In this document: positions 1 through 7,992 of the stretch, piece after piece | Layout of the letters: every line of letters begins with the position of its first letter | Position numbering within the stretch: the stretch's first letter is position 1 | DNA from: Mesorhizobium loti | GTDB taxonomy: Bacteria > Pseudomonadota > Alphaproteobacteria > Rhizobiales > Rhizobiaceae | Length of the DNA: 64,000 nt | Assembly (NCBI RefSeq): GCF_001510895.1 | Contig: NZ_LPWA01000013.1 | Location: 1-64,000, forward strand | Direction of reading: 5' to 3' | The notes under the pieces: model-generated | What the model was told of the DNA's origin: nothing | Seen by the model: the letters and a program-made list of their open reading frames with translations, nothing else | The model's database searches: none | Program-made: the position numbers and the translations under genes

Positions 1-99
1 CGTGATCGCCGCCGTCAGCGACGTCTTGCCATGATCGACGTGACCGATCGTGCCAATGTTCACATGCGGCTTGGTGCGCTCGAATTTACCTTTTGCCAT
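1..99 (-). CDS. tuf: Elongation factor Tu, N-terminal part (runs off the window)
   Basis: The 33 visible codons encode [16 protein letters not shown] followed by [14 protein letters not shown], which is the conserved start of EF-Tu including the G1 P-loop (GHVDHGKT). EF-Tu delivers aminoacyl-tRNA to the ribosome as a GTP complex. The ATG at 99 is preceded by an AAGGAAAGAG ribosome-binding site. The tRNA-Tyr and tRNA-Gly genes lie about 2.7 kb upstream on the same strand, recalling the tyrU-glyT-tufB order of enterobacteria. The rest of the gene lies before position 1. Confidence 0.97.
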   Translation of the reverse strand, partial: MAKGKFERTKPHVNIGTIGHVDHGKTSLTAAIT

Positions 100-244
100 A
101 GTCTCTTTCCTTGGGCGGCCTTGACCTTCAGTTCAGTCGAATGCGGGGCGATTAGCGACAACGGCCGCAAAACACAAGTGCCTTGTGGCTGAGCGCTCTC
201 TCACTCGACCGAACCAACGATCCGTTTTCAGGGGATGTGGCTCG

Positions 245-272
245 GATATAGGATTGCCGCGGACGAATTCAA
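245..272 (-). promoter_or_regulatory. Possible sigma-70 promoter for tuf
   Basis: Read on the minus strand, TTGAAT (272-267) and TATATC (250-245) are separated by 16 nt. Transcription would start near 238 and give a leader of about 140 nt before the tuf ATG. The match to consensus is moderate, and the tuf leader itself shows no other obvious element. Confidence 0.35.
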
Positions 273-383
273 ATGGTCGCCACTCATAGCTCGGACGCCT
301 CATCAACAGCTTCCTGCGGCAGAAGGCCGATCGGCCGGGGCTGGCCCATTGCCGCCGCGGCACGCCTCTGATTTCTTCGGCAA

Positions 384-1271
384 ATGCAGTTCATTCCGGC
401 AAATATCCGCGGTCCGCTGTTCATGATCGTCTCGACGGGGTCCTACCTCGTCAACGACACGATGATGAAGCTCGCGACCACTGGGCTGCCGCCCTATGAG
501 GTGCTGCTGCTGCGCGGCGCGGCCGCGACGCTGTGGGGGATGCCGCTGCTTTTCATGTTGGGCTACGGCAGACAGATGCCGCTGCTCTTCGAGCGAAAGG
601 TGCTGCGCCGCAACCTTTGCGAGCTGGCTGCGATCCTTTGCTACGTCGTTGCTTTGGCCAACATGCAGATCGCCGATTCGACAGCGCTCGGGCAGATCAC
701 GCCGCTTATCGTGCTGGTCGGGTCCTCGATCCTGTTCGGCGAGAAGATCGGCGCAGCGCGCATGGCGCTGATCGGCCTCGGCTTTGTCGGCGCCGTCATG
801 GTGGCGCAGCCGACAATGCAGGGCATTTCGGTCTATGCCTTGCTGGCTCTCGGCAACGCGGCCATGGCCGCGGCGCGCGACCTCGCCGGACGTAAAGTGG
901 GCGCCGAGGTGCCCGGCATGATCGTCGCCATCTCCGCCGTTCTGGTCGTGCTGGTCGGCTCAGGGATCGCGCATCTCGTTTCCGAACAGTGGGTGGTGCC
1001 GGAAGGCCGCCATCTGTTGCTGACCGCCGGCGCCGGCCTGTTCCTGATCTTCGGCCACTTCTTCATCTTCATGGCCTATCGCGTCGGACCGACAAGCGTG
1101 GTGGCGCCCTTCTACTACTGCTTCACCGTCTGGGCGGTGATTTCCGGCTTGCTGGTGTTCAGTCAATTCCCGAACGCGCTTGCCGTCTGCGGCATCCTGC
1201 TGGTCATCGGCAGCGGCCTGGCGATCGTGTCGCTCGACGAAAGACGGCGGCGTCTGGCGGTGGTCGCCTGA
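384..1271 (+). CDS. DMT superfamily (EamA-type) membrane transporter
   Basis: A 295-residue, very hydrophobic protein with about ten predicted membrane segments arranged as two EamA repeats, the normal size and layout of drug/metabolite transporters. The sequence opens near residue 15 with a typical first EamA helix and a conserved LLLRG segment. Substrate cannot be inferred; relatives export amino acids, drugs or metabolites. It is divergent from tuf. The ATG at 384 is used because it gives a complete first helix; the Met at 423 is an alternative. Confidence 0.85.
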   Translation: MQFIPANIRGPLFMIVSTGSYLVNDTMMKLATTGLPPYEVLLLRGAAATLWGMPLLFMLGYGRQMPLLFERKVLRRNLCELAAILCYVVALANMQIADSTALGQITPLIVLVGSSILFGEKIGAARMALIGLGFVGAVMVAQPTMQGISVYALLALGNAAMAAARDLAGRKVGAEVPGMIVAISAVLVVLVGSGIAHLVSEQWVVPEGRHLLLTAGAGLFLIFGHFFIFMAYRVGPTSVVAPFYYCFTVWAVISGLLVFSQFPNALAVCGILLVIGSGLAIVSLDERRRRLAVVA

Positions 1272-1385
1272 GGTTCGACCCAATTCGTCCTCAGATGGCC
1301 GCGGACCTCATTGTCCGGATCGACGCCGATCAACCCTGGCCTTGCCGGGGCCCTCGTGCCACTCTCCTCCCGAGAGGAGCCCGAG

Positions 1386-1721
1386 ATGACGCGGTATCTG
1401 ATTTCGTTCGATGACGGCGCGATGACCTTCCCCAAGGAGGAGCTGCCCGATGTTGCCGAGGCGGCGCACGCGGTGATGCAGGAGGCCAAGGACGCCAGGG
1501 TGTGGGTGTTCGGCGGCGGGCTGACGAACCACGAGCACGTGAGCGTGGTGGCCACCGACGGCACGGTCAGCGATGGCCCGGAGAGCAAGGCGTATCTCGG
1601 CGGTTTCTGTGTCGTCGATGTGCCCTCACGCGAACAGGCGCTGGAGTGGGCTGCCAAAGTCGCCGTCGCCTGCCGCTGTGCTCAAGAGGTCCGCGAATTC
1701 GTGCCCGACCCGGCCGTTTGA
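1386..1721 (+). CDS. YCII-related domain protein
   Basis: A 111-residue soluble protein beginning MTRYLISFDDGAMTF, with the ferredoxin-like alpha/beta pattern of the YCII (DGPF) family: a first strand, a helix (EAAHAVMQEAK), a VWVFGGGL strand and a C-terminal GGFCVVDVPS segment. Family members are small proteins of poorly known function, some fused to sigma factors. The ATG at 1386 follows a GAGAGGAGCCCGAG ribosome-binding region. A longer in-frame start at 1311 exists but its extra N-terminus does not look like coding sequence. Confidence 0.75.
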   Translation: MTRYLISFDDGAMTFPKEELPDVAEAAHAVMQEAKDARVWVFGGGLTNHEHVSVVATDGTVSDGPESKAYLGGFCVVDVPSREQALEWAAKVAVACRCAQEVREFVPDPAV

Positions 1722-1798
1722 CTGAGGGCCGCTCGAAGGACGGCAGTGGGACTGTTGTGAGGTGCGGCAGCAGGTCCGCCGACGACGCAACGCGCCGC

Positions 1799-1827
1799 CC
1801 GAGGCCGGCCCGGACGGCCGGCCTCGG
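1799..1827. terminator. GC-rich hairpin between convergent genes
   Basis: CCGAGGCCGGCC (1799-1810) and GGCCGGCCTCGG (1816-1827) form a perfect 12-bp stem with a 5-nt loop between the 3' ends of the YCII gene and the GlsB-like gene. No U-run follows on either strand, so factor-independent termination is uncertain. Confidence 0.4.
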
Positions 1828-1857
1828 CCTAGCGCCCTTGGGGCGTTGGCCTTGGCT

Positions 1858-2115
1858 CTACAGCGTGCGCTTGCCGGAGAACTGGTGATAGGCCCAGAGC
1901 ACGACGACCGAGCCGATCACGGCGACGATCAGGCTCCAGATGTTGAGGCCGGTGACGCCCGACGCGCCGAAGGCGCTGAAGATCACTCCGCCGACGATGG
2001 CGCCGACGATGCCGAGCACGATATCCATTATCATGCCCTGACCCGTCTTGTTGACGATCTTGCTGCCGATGAAGCCGGCGACGACGCCGAGAATGATCCA
2101 GCTGATGATGCCCAT
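1858..2115 (-). CDS. GlsB/YeaQ/YmgE family stress-response membrane protein
   Basis: An 85-residue protein made of three membrane helices rich in glycine and valine: MGIISWIILGVVAGFIGSK, a middle GIVGAIVGG segment and a last SLIVAVIGSVVVLWAYH helix. This is the transglycosylase-associated protein (GlsB/YeaQ) fold found widely in stress-induced small membrane proteins; the molecular function is not established. The start at 2115 sits behind a GGAGGGAAAA ribosome-binding site and matches the family N-terminus better than the Met at 2127. Confidence 0.85.
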   Translation of the reverse strand: MGIISWIILGVVAGFIGSKIVNKTGQGMIMDIVLGIVGAIVGGVIFSAFGASGVTGLNIWSLIVAVIGSVVVLWAYHQFSGKRTL

Positions 2116-2240
2116 TTTTCCCTCCAATCCCCGCCGCGCCCATCATTTTCATATGATTGTCAAAAGCTCAAGACAGCTTGAAATTCCCCCCGGTTGCGCC
2201 ATTGTGGCGCCGGGCGGACTTGGTTGATAGGAGATCCACT

Positions 2241-2699
2241 ATGGGCCTTTTTGACAACGCCGTTCCCGGCGGCAACATCACCAAACCCTTGATGATCGCT
2301 CTCGGTGCGCTGCTGGTCGGCAAGATGCTGAGCGGCAGGAGCGAGGAGCAGCCGGCCGAACCTCAAGCCCCGGTACCGACTCCCGCCGGAACCGGAACCT
2401 CCGCCGATGGCGGCCTGCTCGGCGGACTGGGCGGGCTGCTCGACAAGCTCAAGGATGCCGGGCATGGCGGCGTTGCCGATTCCTGGGTCGGCACCGGCCA
2501 GAACCAGCCGATCAACGCCAACGATCTTGGCGCAGCGATCGGCCCGCAGGTCATCCGCGAGATCGCGCAGCGGACGGGTTTGAACGAACAGGAACTGCTG
2601 CAGCAATTGTCCGTGGCGCTGCCCGGCATCGTCGACAAGCTGACGCCGAACGGCCAGATCCCGCAGAACCATCAGGTCGCCTCGGCCTTCAACGGCTAG
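2241..2699 (+). CDS. YidB/DUF937 family protein
   Basis: A 152-residue protein starting MGLFDNAVPGG, with a hydrophobic stretch at about residues 12-28, a Pro/Ala/Gly linker (residues 35-60) and a C-terminal YidB-like domain. Visible family motifs include DSWVGTGQNQPI near residue 90 and LPGIVDKLTPNGQIP near the end. The role of the family is unknown. ATG 2241 follows a GATAGGAGATCC ribosome-binding site. The longer in-frame start at 2157 is not needed. Confidence 0.8.
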   Translation: MGLFDNAVPGGNITKPLMIALGALLVGKMLSGRSEEQPAEPQAPVPTPAGTGTSADGGLLGGLGGLLDKLKDAGHGGVADSWVGTGQNQPINANDLGAAIGPQVIREIAQRTGLNEQELLQQLSVALPGIVDKLTPNGQIPQNHQVASAFNG

Positions 2700-2775
2700 G
2701 TTTCCAGCAATTGAGGCGCTGCGCGTGCTTCGGCCGCGCGGCGCTTCAAAACTCTGCATTTTGCGGAAGGAAATC

Positions 2776-2849
2776 TGGAGCGGGTAGCGGGAATCGAACC
2801 CGCATATTCAGCTTGGAAGGCTGCTGCTCTACCACTGAGCTATACCCGC
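2776..2849 (-). tRNA. tRNA-Gly(TCC)
   Basis: A 74-nt cloverleaf on the minus strand beginning GCGGGTATAGCTCAGTGG, with anticodon loop CTTCCAA (anticodon TCC), T-loop GTTCGATTC and an encoded CCA end. The acceptor stem GCGGGTA/TACCCGC is perfect. It lies 87 nt downstream of tRNA-Tyr and is probably cotranscribed with it. Confidence 0.97.
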
Positions 2850-2936
2850 GCCTTACACTGAAGTACCGGATTCACCCGAAAAGCGCCATGCACTTTCGGT
2901 CCGAGACTTTTCGTTTCAGGGCTTCCGGGCCGGCAG

Positions 2937-3021
2937 TGGTGGAGAGGGTTGGATTCGAACCAACGTAGGCTAAGCCAACGGATTTACAGTCCGTCCCCTT
3001 TAACCACTCGGGCACCTCTCC
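2937..3021 (-). tRNA. tRNA-Tyr(GTA)
   Basis: An 85-nt type II tRNA on the minus strand beginning GGAGAGGTGCCCGAGTGG, with anticodon GTA in loop CTGTAAA, a long variable arm and an encoded CCA. It is the first gene after the promoter at 3105-3133. Confidence 0.97.
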
Positions 3022-3104
3022 AGTCTGCCGCCGGAGCCATGCAACGAGGCATTTATGCCGATCCGGAGCCCGAGTAAGGATCTTCTCCGAAATCAGCGAA
3101 GCGC

Positions 3105-3133
3105 CTTATGGCGGCAAGGCCGGTGGGTGTCAA
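3105..3133 (-). promoter_or_regulatory. Consensus sigma-70 promoter for tRNA-Tyr and tRNA-Gly
   Basis: On the minus strand a perfect TTGACA (3133-3128) is followed after exactly 17 nt by CATAAG (3110-3105). This is a strong housekeeping promoter pointing at tRNA-Tyr, whose mature 5' end is 84 nt further on. It lies in the divergent spacer with rlmB. Confidence 0.7.
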
Positions 3134-3221
3134 CCGGCGCGGCCAGGGTTTTTCGAGGATGTTCGGCATTCATTGCCGCGGCCCATATCCTTAGCCGGAC
3201 GAGACGGCTATAGAGGCCCGC

Positions 3222-4070
3222 ATGAGCGACAACAAAAGCAACAAGCCGGGTACGCCAAAGGATACCCACTACGCCAAGCTTAGGCGCGCGCATCGCGACC
3301 AGAAGGCCGGCGGCGCGCCCGCATTCCGGCCGCGCCAGCCTGTGCCGCCTGGCGAAGGCCCGGCCGACGGACTGGTGCGGCTATACGGCCTGCACACGGT
3401 GCGGGCGGCACTCGACAATCCGGCGCGGCGCATACGCAAGATGCTGGTGACGCGCAACGCCGCCGAGCGGCTTTCGATTCCCGATATCGCCGCCCTGCCC
3501 TTCAAGACCGAGCTGGTCGAGCCGAAGGATATCGACAGGATCACCGGCTCGGACGCCGTGCACCAAGGCGTGCTGATCGAGGCCGAACCGCTGAAGCCGA
3601 AGCGCCTCGACGCGCTGGGCGACACCAAGCTCGTGCTGGTGCTCGACCAGGTGACCGACCCGCACAATGTCGGCGCGATCCTGCGCTCGGCAGTCGCCTT
3701 CTGCGCCGGCGCGCTGATCACCACGGCGCGCCACAGCCCGCAGGAGTCGGGCGTGCTGGCGAAGTCCGCCTCGGGCGCGCTGGAACACATCGACCAGATC
3801 GAGGTGAAGAACCTGGCCGATGCGCTCGGCCAGTTGCACGAGGCCGGCTTCCAGACGATCGGGCTTGATTCAGAAGGACCGGCCGAGCTTGAAAAGACCT
3901 TTGCCGGAGACAAGATCGCGTTGGTGCTGGGTGCGGAAGGCAAGGGCCTGCGCCAGAAAACCCGCGAGACGGTGACCGCACTCGCCCGACTGGACATGCC
4001 AGGCGCGATCCACTCGCTCAATGTTTCCAACGCGGCGGCGGTAAGCTTTATGCGGCGAGGAAATTCCTAG
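3222..4070 (+). CDS. rlmB: 23S rRNA 2'-O-ribose guanosine methyltransferase (RlmB/TrmH family)
   Basis: A 282-residue SpoU-class SAM methyltransferase that would methylate the ribose of a 23S rRNA guanosine (G2251 in E. coli). A basic N-terminal tail (1-45) leads into the substrate-binding domain. The SPOUT knot motifs follow: DQVTDPHNVGAILRS (about 142-156), VLGAEGKGLRQKTRE (about 234-248) and HSLNVSNAAAVSF near the C-terminus. The motif 1 Asn and Arg used in catalysis are present. It is divergent from the tRNA pair, a common alphaproteobacterial neighbourhood. Confidence 0.93.
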   Translation: MSDNKSNKPGTPKDTHYAKLRRAHRDQKAGGAPAFRPRQPVPPGEGPADGLVRLYGLHTVRAALDNPARRIRKMLVTRNAAERLSIPDIAALPFKTELVEPKDIDRITGSDAVHQGVLIEAEPLKPKRLDALGDTKLVLVLDQVTDPHNVGAILRSAVAFCAGALITTARHSPQESGVLAKSASGALEHIDQIEVKNLADALGQLHEAGFQTIGLDSEGPAELEKTFAGDKIALVLGAEGKGLRQKTRETVTALARLDMPGAIHSLNVSNAAAVSFMRRGNS

Positions 4071-4073
4071 CGC

Positions 4074-4190
4074 GAATAGCGAATAGCGAATAGCGAATAG
4101 CGAATAGCGAATAGCGAATAGCGAATAGCCGGAACACTGCGGGTTGCTGGCCTGCAACCTCTATTCGCTACTCCCTATTCGCTATTCGCG
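4074..4190. repeat. Heptamer tandem array (GAATAGC x8) with inverted copies
   Basis: Eight uninterrupted copies of GAATAGC occupy 4074-4129, starting one base after the rlmB stop region. After a 30-nt spacer, reverse-complement copies (GCTATTC, one interrupted) occupy about 4161-4190 and end at the stop codon of glxR. The two blocks can pair into a long hairpin between convergent genes, so the array may act as a bidirectional terminator. Copy number is expected to vary by slippage. Confidence 0.85.
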
Positions 4191-4191
4191 T

Positions 4192-5076
4192 CTAAGCCAC
4201 TTCGTGTCCCGCCATCCGCTCCAGCGCTCTCACCAGCGCCGAGTGATCCTCCTTGGCTCCGCCGTTGGCGGCGCAGGCGTTGAACAGTTGCTGCGTGGTC
4301 GAGGTGTTGGGCAGTGAGACGCCAAGCGTCCTCGCACCTTCCAGCGCCAGGTTGAGGTCCTTCTGATGCAGCTCGATGCGGAAGCCCGGCGCGAAGGTGC
4401 GCTTGATCATGCGCTCGCCATGCACTTCGAGGATGCGCGAGGCGGCGAGCCCTCCCATCAGCGCCTGCCTGACCTTGGCCGGATCGGCGCCCGCCTTTGA
4501 TGCAAAGACGAGGGCTTCGCCGACCGCCTCGATGGTCAGCGCCACCACGATCTGGTTGGCGACCTTGGTGGTCTGGCCGACGCCATTCGGCCCGACAAGG
4601 GTAATGTTCTTGCCCATCTTCTCGAACACAGGCTTGGCGCGCTCGAAGGCCTTTTCCTCGCCGCCGACCATGATGGTGAGCGAGGCCGCCTTGGCACCGA
4701 CCTCGCCGCCCGACACCGGCGCGTCGAGATAGTCGCAACCGAGATCGTTGATCTTCTTCGCGAACTCCTTGGTGGCGATCGGCGAGATCGAGCTCATGTC
4801 GATGACGAGCTTGCCCTTGGACAGACCCGAGGCGACACCATTCTCGCCGAACAGCACATCGGCTACCTGCGGCGTGTCGGGAACCATGGTGACGATGATG
4901 TCGGCGGTCTTGGCCACGGCATCATGGCCGGAAACGGTCTTCAGCCCCTTGGCGACGAGGTCGGCCGGCGGCTTCGAGCGATGATCGCTGGCGACGACCG
5001 GATAGCCGGCATCGAGCAGATGCCCCGCCACCGGCGCGCCCATGATGCCCAGACCGATGAAGCCGATGGTTTCCAT
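4192..5076 (-). CDS. glxR: 2-hydroxy-3-oxopropionate (tartronate semialdehyde) reductase
   Basis: A 294-residue beta-hydroxyacid dehydrogenase that reduces tartronate semialdehyde to D-glycerate with NAD(P)H. The N-terminal Rossmann motif GFIGLGIMGAP (residues 5-15), the substrate loop DAPVSGGEVGA (119-129) and the catalytic Lys171 in GQTTKVANQ are present. It is the last gene of the gcl-hyi-glxR set, which strongly supports this substrate over 3-hydroxyisobutyrate, the main alternative in the family. A rhizobial palindrome lies between it and hyi. Confidence 0.9.
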   Translation of the reverse strand: METIGFIGLGIMGAPVAGHLLDAGYPVVASDHRSKPPADLVAKGLKTVSGHDAVAKTADIIVTMVPDTPQVADVLFGENGVASGLSKGKLVIDMSSISPIATKEFAKKINDLGCDYLDAPVSGGEVGAKAASLTIMVGGEEKAFERAKPVFEKMGKNITLVGPNGVGQTTKVANQIVVALTIEAVGEALVFASKAGADPAKVRQALMGGLAASRILEVHGERMIKRTFAPGFRIELHQKDLNLALEGARTLGVSLPNTSTTQQLFNACAANGGAKEDHSALVRALERMAGHEVA

Positions 5077-5126
5077 TGTTCTTCTCCTGAAGTTCTTGGC
5101 TTGAATTCGTCGAAAGGTCGGCGCTG

Positions 5127-5177
5127 CCCCTCATCCGCCTGCCGGCACCTTCTCCCCGTATAGTGACGGGGAGAAGG
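5127..5177. repeat. RIME-like palindromic intergenic element
   Basis: CCCTCATCCGCCTGCCGGCA leads into CCTTCTCCCCGT (5148-5159), a 6-nt loop and ACGGGGAGAAGG (5166-5177), giving a perfect 12-bp stem. The sequence matches the well-known rhizobial intergenic mosaic element pattern. It sits inside the gcl operon between hyi and glxR and could modulate read-through or mRNA stability. Confidence 0.8.
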
Positions 5178-5185
5178 AAGCGTTC

Positions 5186-5983
5186 TTAAGCCGCCGCACT
5201 CCCCTGCCCGGCGAATTCCCGGAACCAGCCGAGTCCGGCCTCAGTGCCGGCTTTCGGCTTGTATTCGGCGCCGATCCAGCCGGAATAGCCCAGACGGTCG
5301 ATGTGCTCGTAGAGGAAGGGGTAGTTGATCTCGCCCGTCCCCGGCTCGTTGCGGCCGGGGTTGTCCGCAAGCTGGATATGCGCGATGCGGCCGAGGTTTG
5401 CCTCGATGGTACGGGCGAGATCCCCCTCCATGATCTGCATGTGATAGATGTCGTATTGCAAGAACAGATTCTTCGAGCCGATACGGTCGATCAGCGCCAG
5501 CGCCTGGTCGGTGTGGTTCAGGAAGAAGCCCGGAATGTCGCGGGTGTTGATCGGCTCGATCAGCAATTTGATGCCGGCCTGCTCCAACTTCTCGGCCGCG
5601 AAGGCGAGGTTGTCGGCAAAGACGTTTTCCAGCACCGTGCGATCGGCGCCCTGCGGCGCGATGCCGGCCAGGCAGTTGATCTGCTCGCAGCCCAGCGCAT
5701 GCGCATAGCTGATCGCCTTGGCGACGCCCTGGCGAAATTCCGGTACCCGGTCGGGCAGCACGGCTATGCCGCGCTCGCCCTTGCCCCAGTCGCCGGCCGG
5801 CAGGTTGAAGAGAACTTGGCTGAGGCCGTTCTTCTTCAGACGGGCGGCGACGACGTCGGGCGCATGGTCATAGGGGCCGATATATTCGACGCCCTTGAAG
5901 CCGGCACGGGCTGCCGCATCGAAGCGGTCGAGGAACTCATGCTCGCCGAAGAGCATCGAAAGATTGGCTGAAAAACGCGGCAT
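5186..5983 (-). CDS. hyi: Hydroxypyruvate isomerase
   Basis: A 265-residue TIM-barrel protein of the AP-endonuclease-2/xylose-isomerase-like superfamily that interconverts hydroxypyruvate and tartronate semialdehyde. It starts MPRFSANLSMLFGE and keeps the Hyi-type segments GFKGVEYIGPYDH (about residue 30), LIEPINTRDIPGFFL (about 140-154) and QYDIYHMQ (about 176-183), whose Glu, Asp and His residues bind the metal and substrate in this fold. It is flanked by gcl (26 nt upstream) and glxR, as in glyoxylate operons of other proteobacteria. Confidence 0.92.
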   Translation of the reverse strand: MPRFSANLSMLFGEHEFLDRFDAAARAGFKGVEYIGPYDHAPDVVAARLKKNGLSQVLFNLPAGDWGKGERGIAVLPDRVPEFRQGVAKAISYAHALGCEQINCLAGIAPQGADRTVLENVFADNLAFAAEKLEQAGIKLLIEPINTRDIPGFFLNHTDQALALIDRIGSKNLFLQYDIYHMQIMEGDLARTIEANLGRIAHIQLADNPGRNEPGTGEINYPFLYEHIDRLGYSGWIGAEYKPKAGTEAGLGWFREFAGQGSAAA

Positions 5984-6009
5984 TCTTTTTCTCCTTTTCT
6001 TGGCCGATC

Positions 6010-7791
6010 TTAATCCAACATCATGATGGCCGTCGGCGCATCCTCATTGCGTTCGGCAAGCTCCTCGAACTCGGTGATCTTGTCGATTTCCGTGCCCATG
6101 GAAATGTTGGTGACGCGCTCGAGGATGAACTCGAGAACGACCGGAACCTGATGCTCCTTCATCAGCCGCTGCGCCTCTTTGAAGGCGCTGGCGAACTCTT
6201 CCGGCTTCCTCACCCTGACCGCCTTGCAGCCCATCGCCTCGGCAACCGCGACATGGTCGACGCCGTAGCCGGCCTCGGGATCGTTGGCGCGGTTGACATT
6301 CTCGAAGGCGAGGCTCACCTCGTAGTCCATCGAGAAGCCGCGCTGCGCCTGGCGGATCAGGCCGAGATAGGCATTGTTCACGACGACGTGGATGTAGGGC
6401 AGCTTGTGTTGCGCGCCGACCGCCAGCTCCTCGATCATGAACTGGAAGTCGTAATCGCCCGAGAGCGCGACGATGTCGCGATCCGGGTCCGCGGCGCGCA
6501 CGCCAAGTGCCGCCGGCAGCGTCCAGCCGAGCGGCCCTGCCTGGCCGCAATTGATCCAGTTGCGCGGCTTGTAGACATGCAGGAACTGCGCGCCGGCGAT
6601 CTGCGACAGGCCGATCGTGGTAACGTAGGTGGTATCGCGGGCAAAAGCCTTGTTCATCTCCTCATAGACGCGCTGCGGCTTCAGCGGCACCTGCTCGAAA
6701 TGCGTCTTGCGCTTCATGGTCTTCTTGCGCTGCTGGCATTCCTTCGCCCAGCCCGACCAGTCGCGCAACTTGCCGGCCGTGCGCCATTCGGTGGCGACGT
6801 CGAGCAGGATTTTCAGTGCGGCGCCCGCATCCGAGACGATGCCGAGATCCGGGGCAAAGACGCGGCCGATCTGCGTCGGCTCGATGTCGACATGGATGAA
6901 CTTCTTGCCCTTGGTGTAGACCTCGACGGAGCCGGTGTGGCGGTTGGCCCATCGGTTGCCGATGCCGAAGACGAAATCGGCTTCAAGCATGGTCGCGTTG
7001 CCGTAGCGGTGCGAGGTTTGCAGGCCGCACATGCCGGCCATCAGCCGGTGGTCGTCGGGGATCGCGCCCCAGCCCATCAGCGTCGGGATGACCGGCACGC
7101 CGGTAACCTCGGCGAACTCGATCAGCAAATCGGAAGCATCGGCGTTGATGATGCCGCCGCCGGCAACGATCAGCGGCTTTTCCGCTTCGTTCAGCATCGT
7201 CAGCGCCTTCTCGGCCTGGGCGCGCGTCATCACTGGCTTGAACGGCGCGAGCGGCTCATAGGCGTCGATGTCGAACTCGATCTCGGCAAGCTGCACGTCG
7301 ACCGGCAGGTCGATCAGCACCGGGCCCGGGCGGGACGAGCGCATCAGGTGGAAGGCCTTCTGCAGCGCCATCGGCACCAGATAGGGCTCCATGACGGTGA
7401 CCGCCCATTTGGCGACCGGCGAGGCGATCGCGGCGATGTCGACGGCCTGGAAATCCTCCTTGTTGAGGCGGGCGCGTGGCGCCTGCCCGGTTATGCAGAG
7501 GATCGGAATGGAATCGGCCGACGCCGAATAGAGCCCGGTGATCATGTCGGTGCCGGCCGGCCCGGAGGTGCCGATGCAGAGGCCGATATTGCCGGCCTTG
7601 GCGCGGGTAAAACCTTCGGCCATGTGCGAGGCGCCCTCGACATGGCGCGCAAGCACGTGGCGGATGGTGCCCCGCGCCTTCAGCGCCGAATAGAGGGGGT
7701 TGATCGCCGCGCCCGGCACGCCGAAGGCATTGGTGATGCCTTCCTTTTCGAGAACGAGAACCGCGGCGTCGACAGCGCGCATCCTGGCCAT
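6010..7791 (-). CDS. gcl: Glyoxylate carboligase (tartronate-semialdehyde synthase)
   Basis: A 593-residue thiamine-diphosphate enzyme that condenses two glyoxylates to tartronate semialdehyde and CO2. Val51 in [10 protein letters not shown] replaces the glutamate that other ThDP enzymes use to activate the cofactor, the known signature of Gcl. The central domain and the C-terminal ThDP-binding segment [12 protein letters not shown] (near residue 443) with a following NN motif are intact. First gene of the gcl-hyi-glxR operon; the divergent IclR gene is the likely regulator. Length matches the E. coli enzyme (593). Confidence 0.96.
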   Translation of the reverse strand: MARMRAVDAAVLVLEKEGITNAFGVPGAAINPLYSALKARGTIRHVLARHVEGASHMAEGFTRAKAGNIGLCIGTSGPAGTDMITGLYSASADSIPILCITGQAPRARLNKEDFQAVDIAAIASPVAKWAVTVMEPYLVPMALQKAFHLMRSSRPGPVLIDLPVDVQLAEIEFDIDAYEPLAPFKPVMTRAQAEKALTMLNEAEKPLIVAGGGIINADASDLLIEFAEVTGVPVIPTLMGWGAIPDDHRLMAGMCGLQTSHRYGNATMLEADFVFGIGNRWANRHTGSVEVYTKGKKFIHVDIEPTQIGRVFAPDLGIVSDAGAALKILLDVATEWRTAGKLRDWSGWAKECQQRKKTMKRKTHFEQVPLKPQRVYEEMNKAFARDTTYVTTIGLSQIAGAQFLHVYKPRNWINCGQAGPLGWTLPAALGVRAADPDRDIVALSGDYDFQFMIEELAVGAQHKLPYIHVVVNNAYLGLIRQAQRGFSMDYEVSLAFENVNRANDPEAGYGVDHVAVAEAMGCKAVRVRKPEEFASAFKEAQRLMKEHQVPVVLEFILERVTNISMGTEIDKITEFEELAERNEDAPTAIMMLD

Positions 7792-7841
7792 TTCAAGCCT
7801 CCACTTCGTTGGTTGGCTTCAGAATGCCAGCGCTCTCTCGA

Positions 7842-7958
7842 TTTTTCAATTTTTTCAGAATATTTTTTCATTTCTAAAAAGCCTCGCTTATTCACTGATT
7901 TCGCTTCGCTTTTTGTTTTCCAGAAAATCGCTGCGGGAAATTAGTGAAAACTTTTTCA
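7842..7958. promoter_or_regulatory. Putative IclR operator region between gcl and its regulator
   Basis: The 201-bp divergent spacer is unusually AT-rich. TTTTTCA occurs four times (7842-7848, 7851-7857, 7864-7870, 7952-7958), and the last is half of the palindrome TGAAAA-CT-TTTTCA (7945-7958), 35 nt before the regulator start. IclR proteins often bind such short palindromes near their own promoter. The assignment is inference from position and symmetry. Confidence 0.4.
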
Positions 7959-7992
7959 TTGCGCTTGGCGGGAAATCGGCCAGAATACGCGC

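Noticed and set aside
4074..4190. CRISPR array
   Set aside because: Units are only 7 bp, contiguous, without spacers; no cas genes are in the window.
6151..7944. Long plus-strand frame opposite gcl (597 codons)
   Set aside because: Antisense shadow of glyoxylate carboligase; spans the divergent regulatory spacer, which argues against coding.
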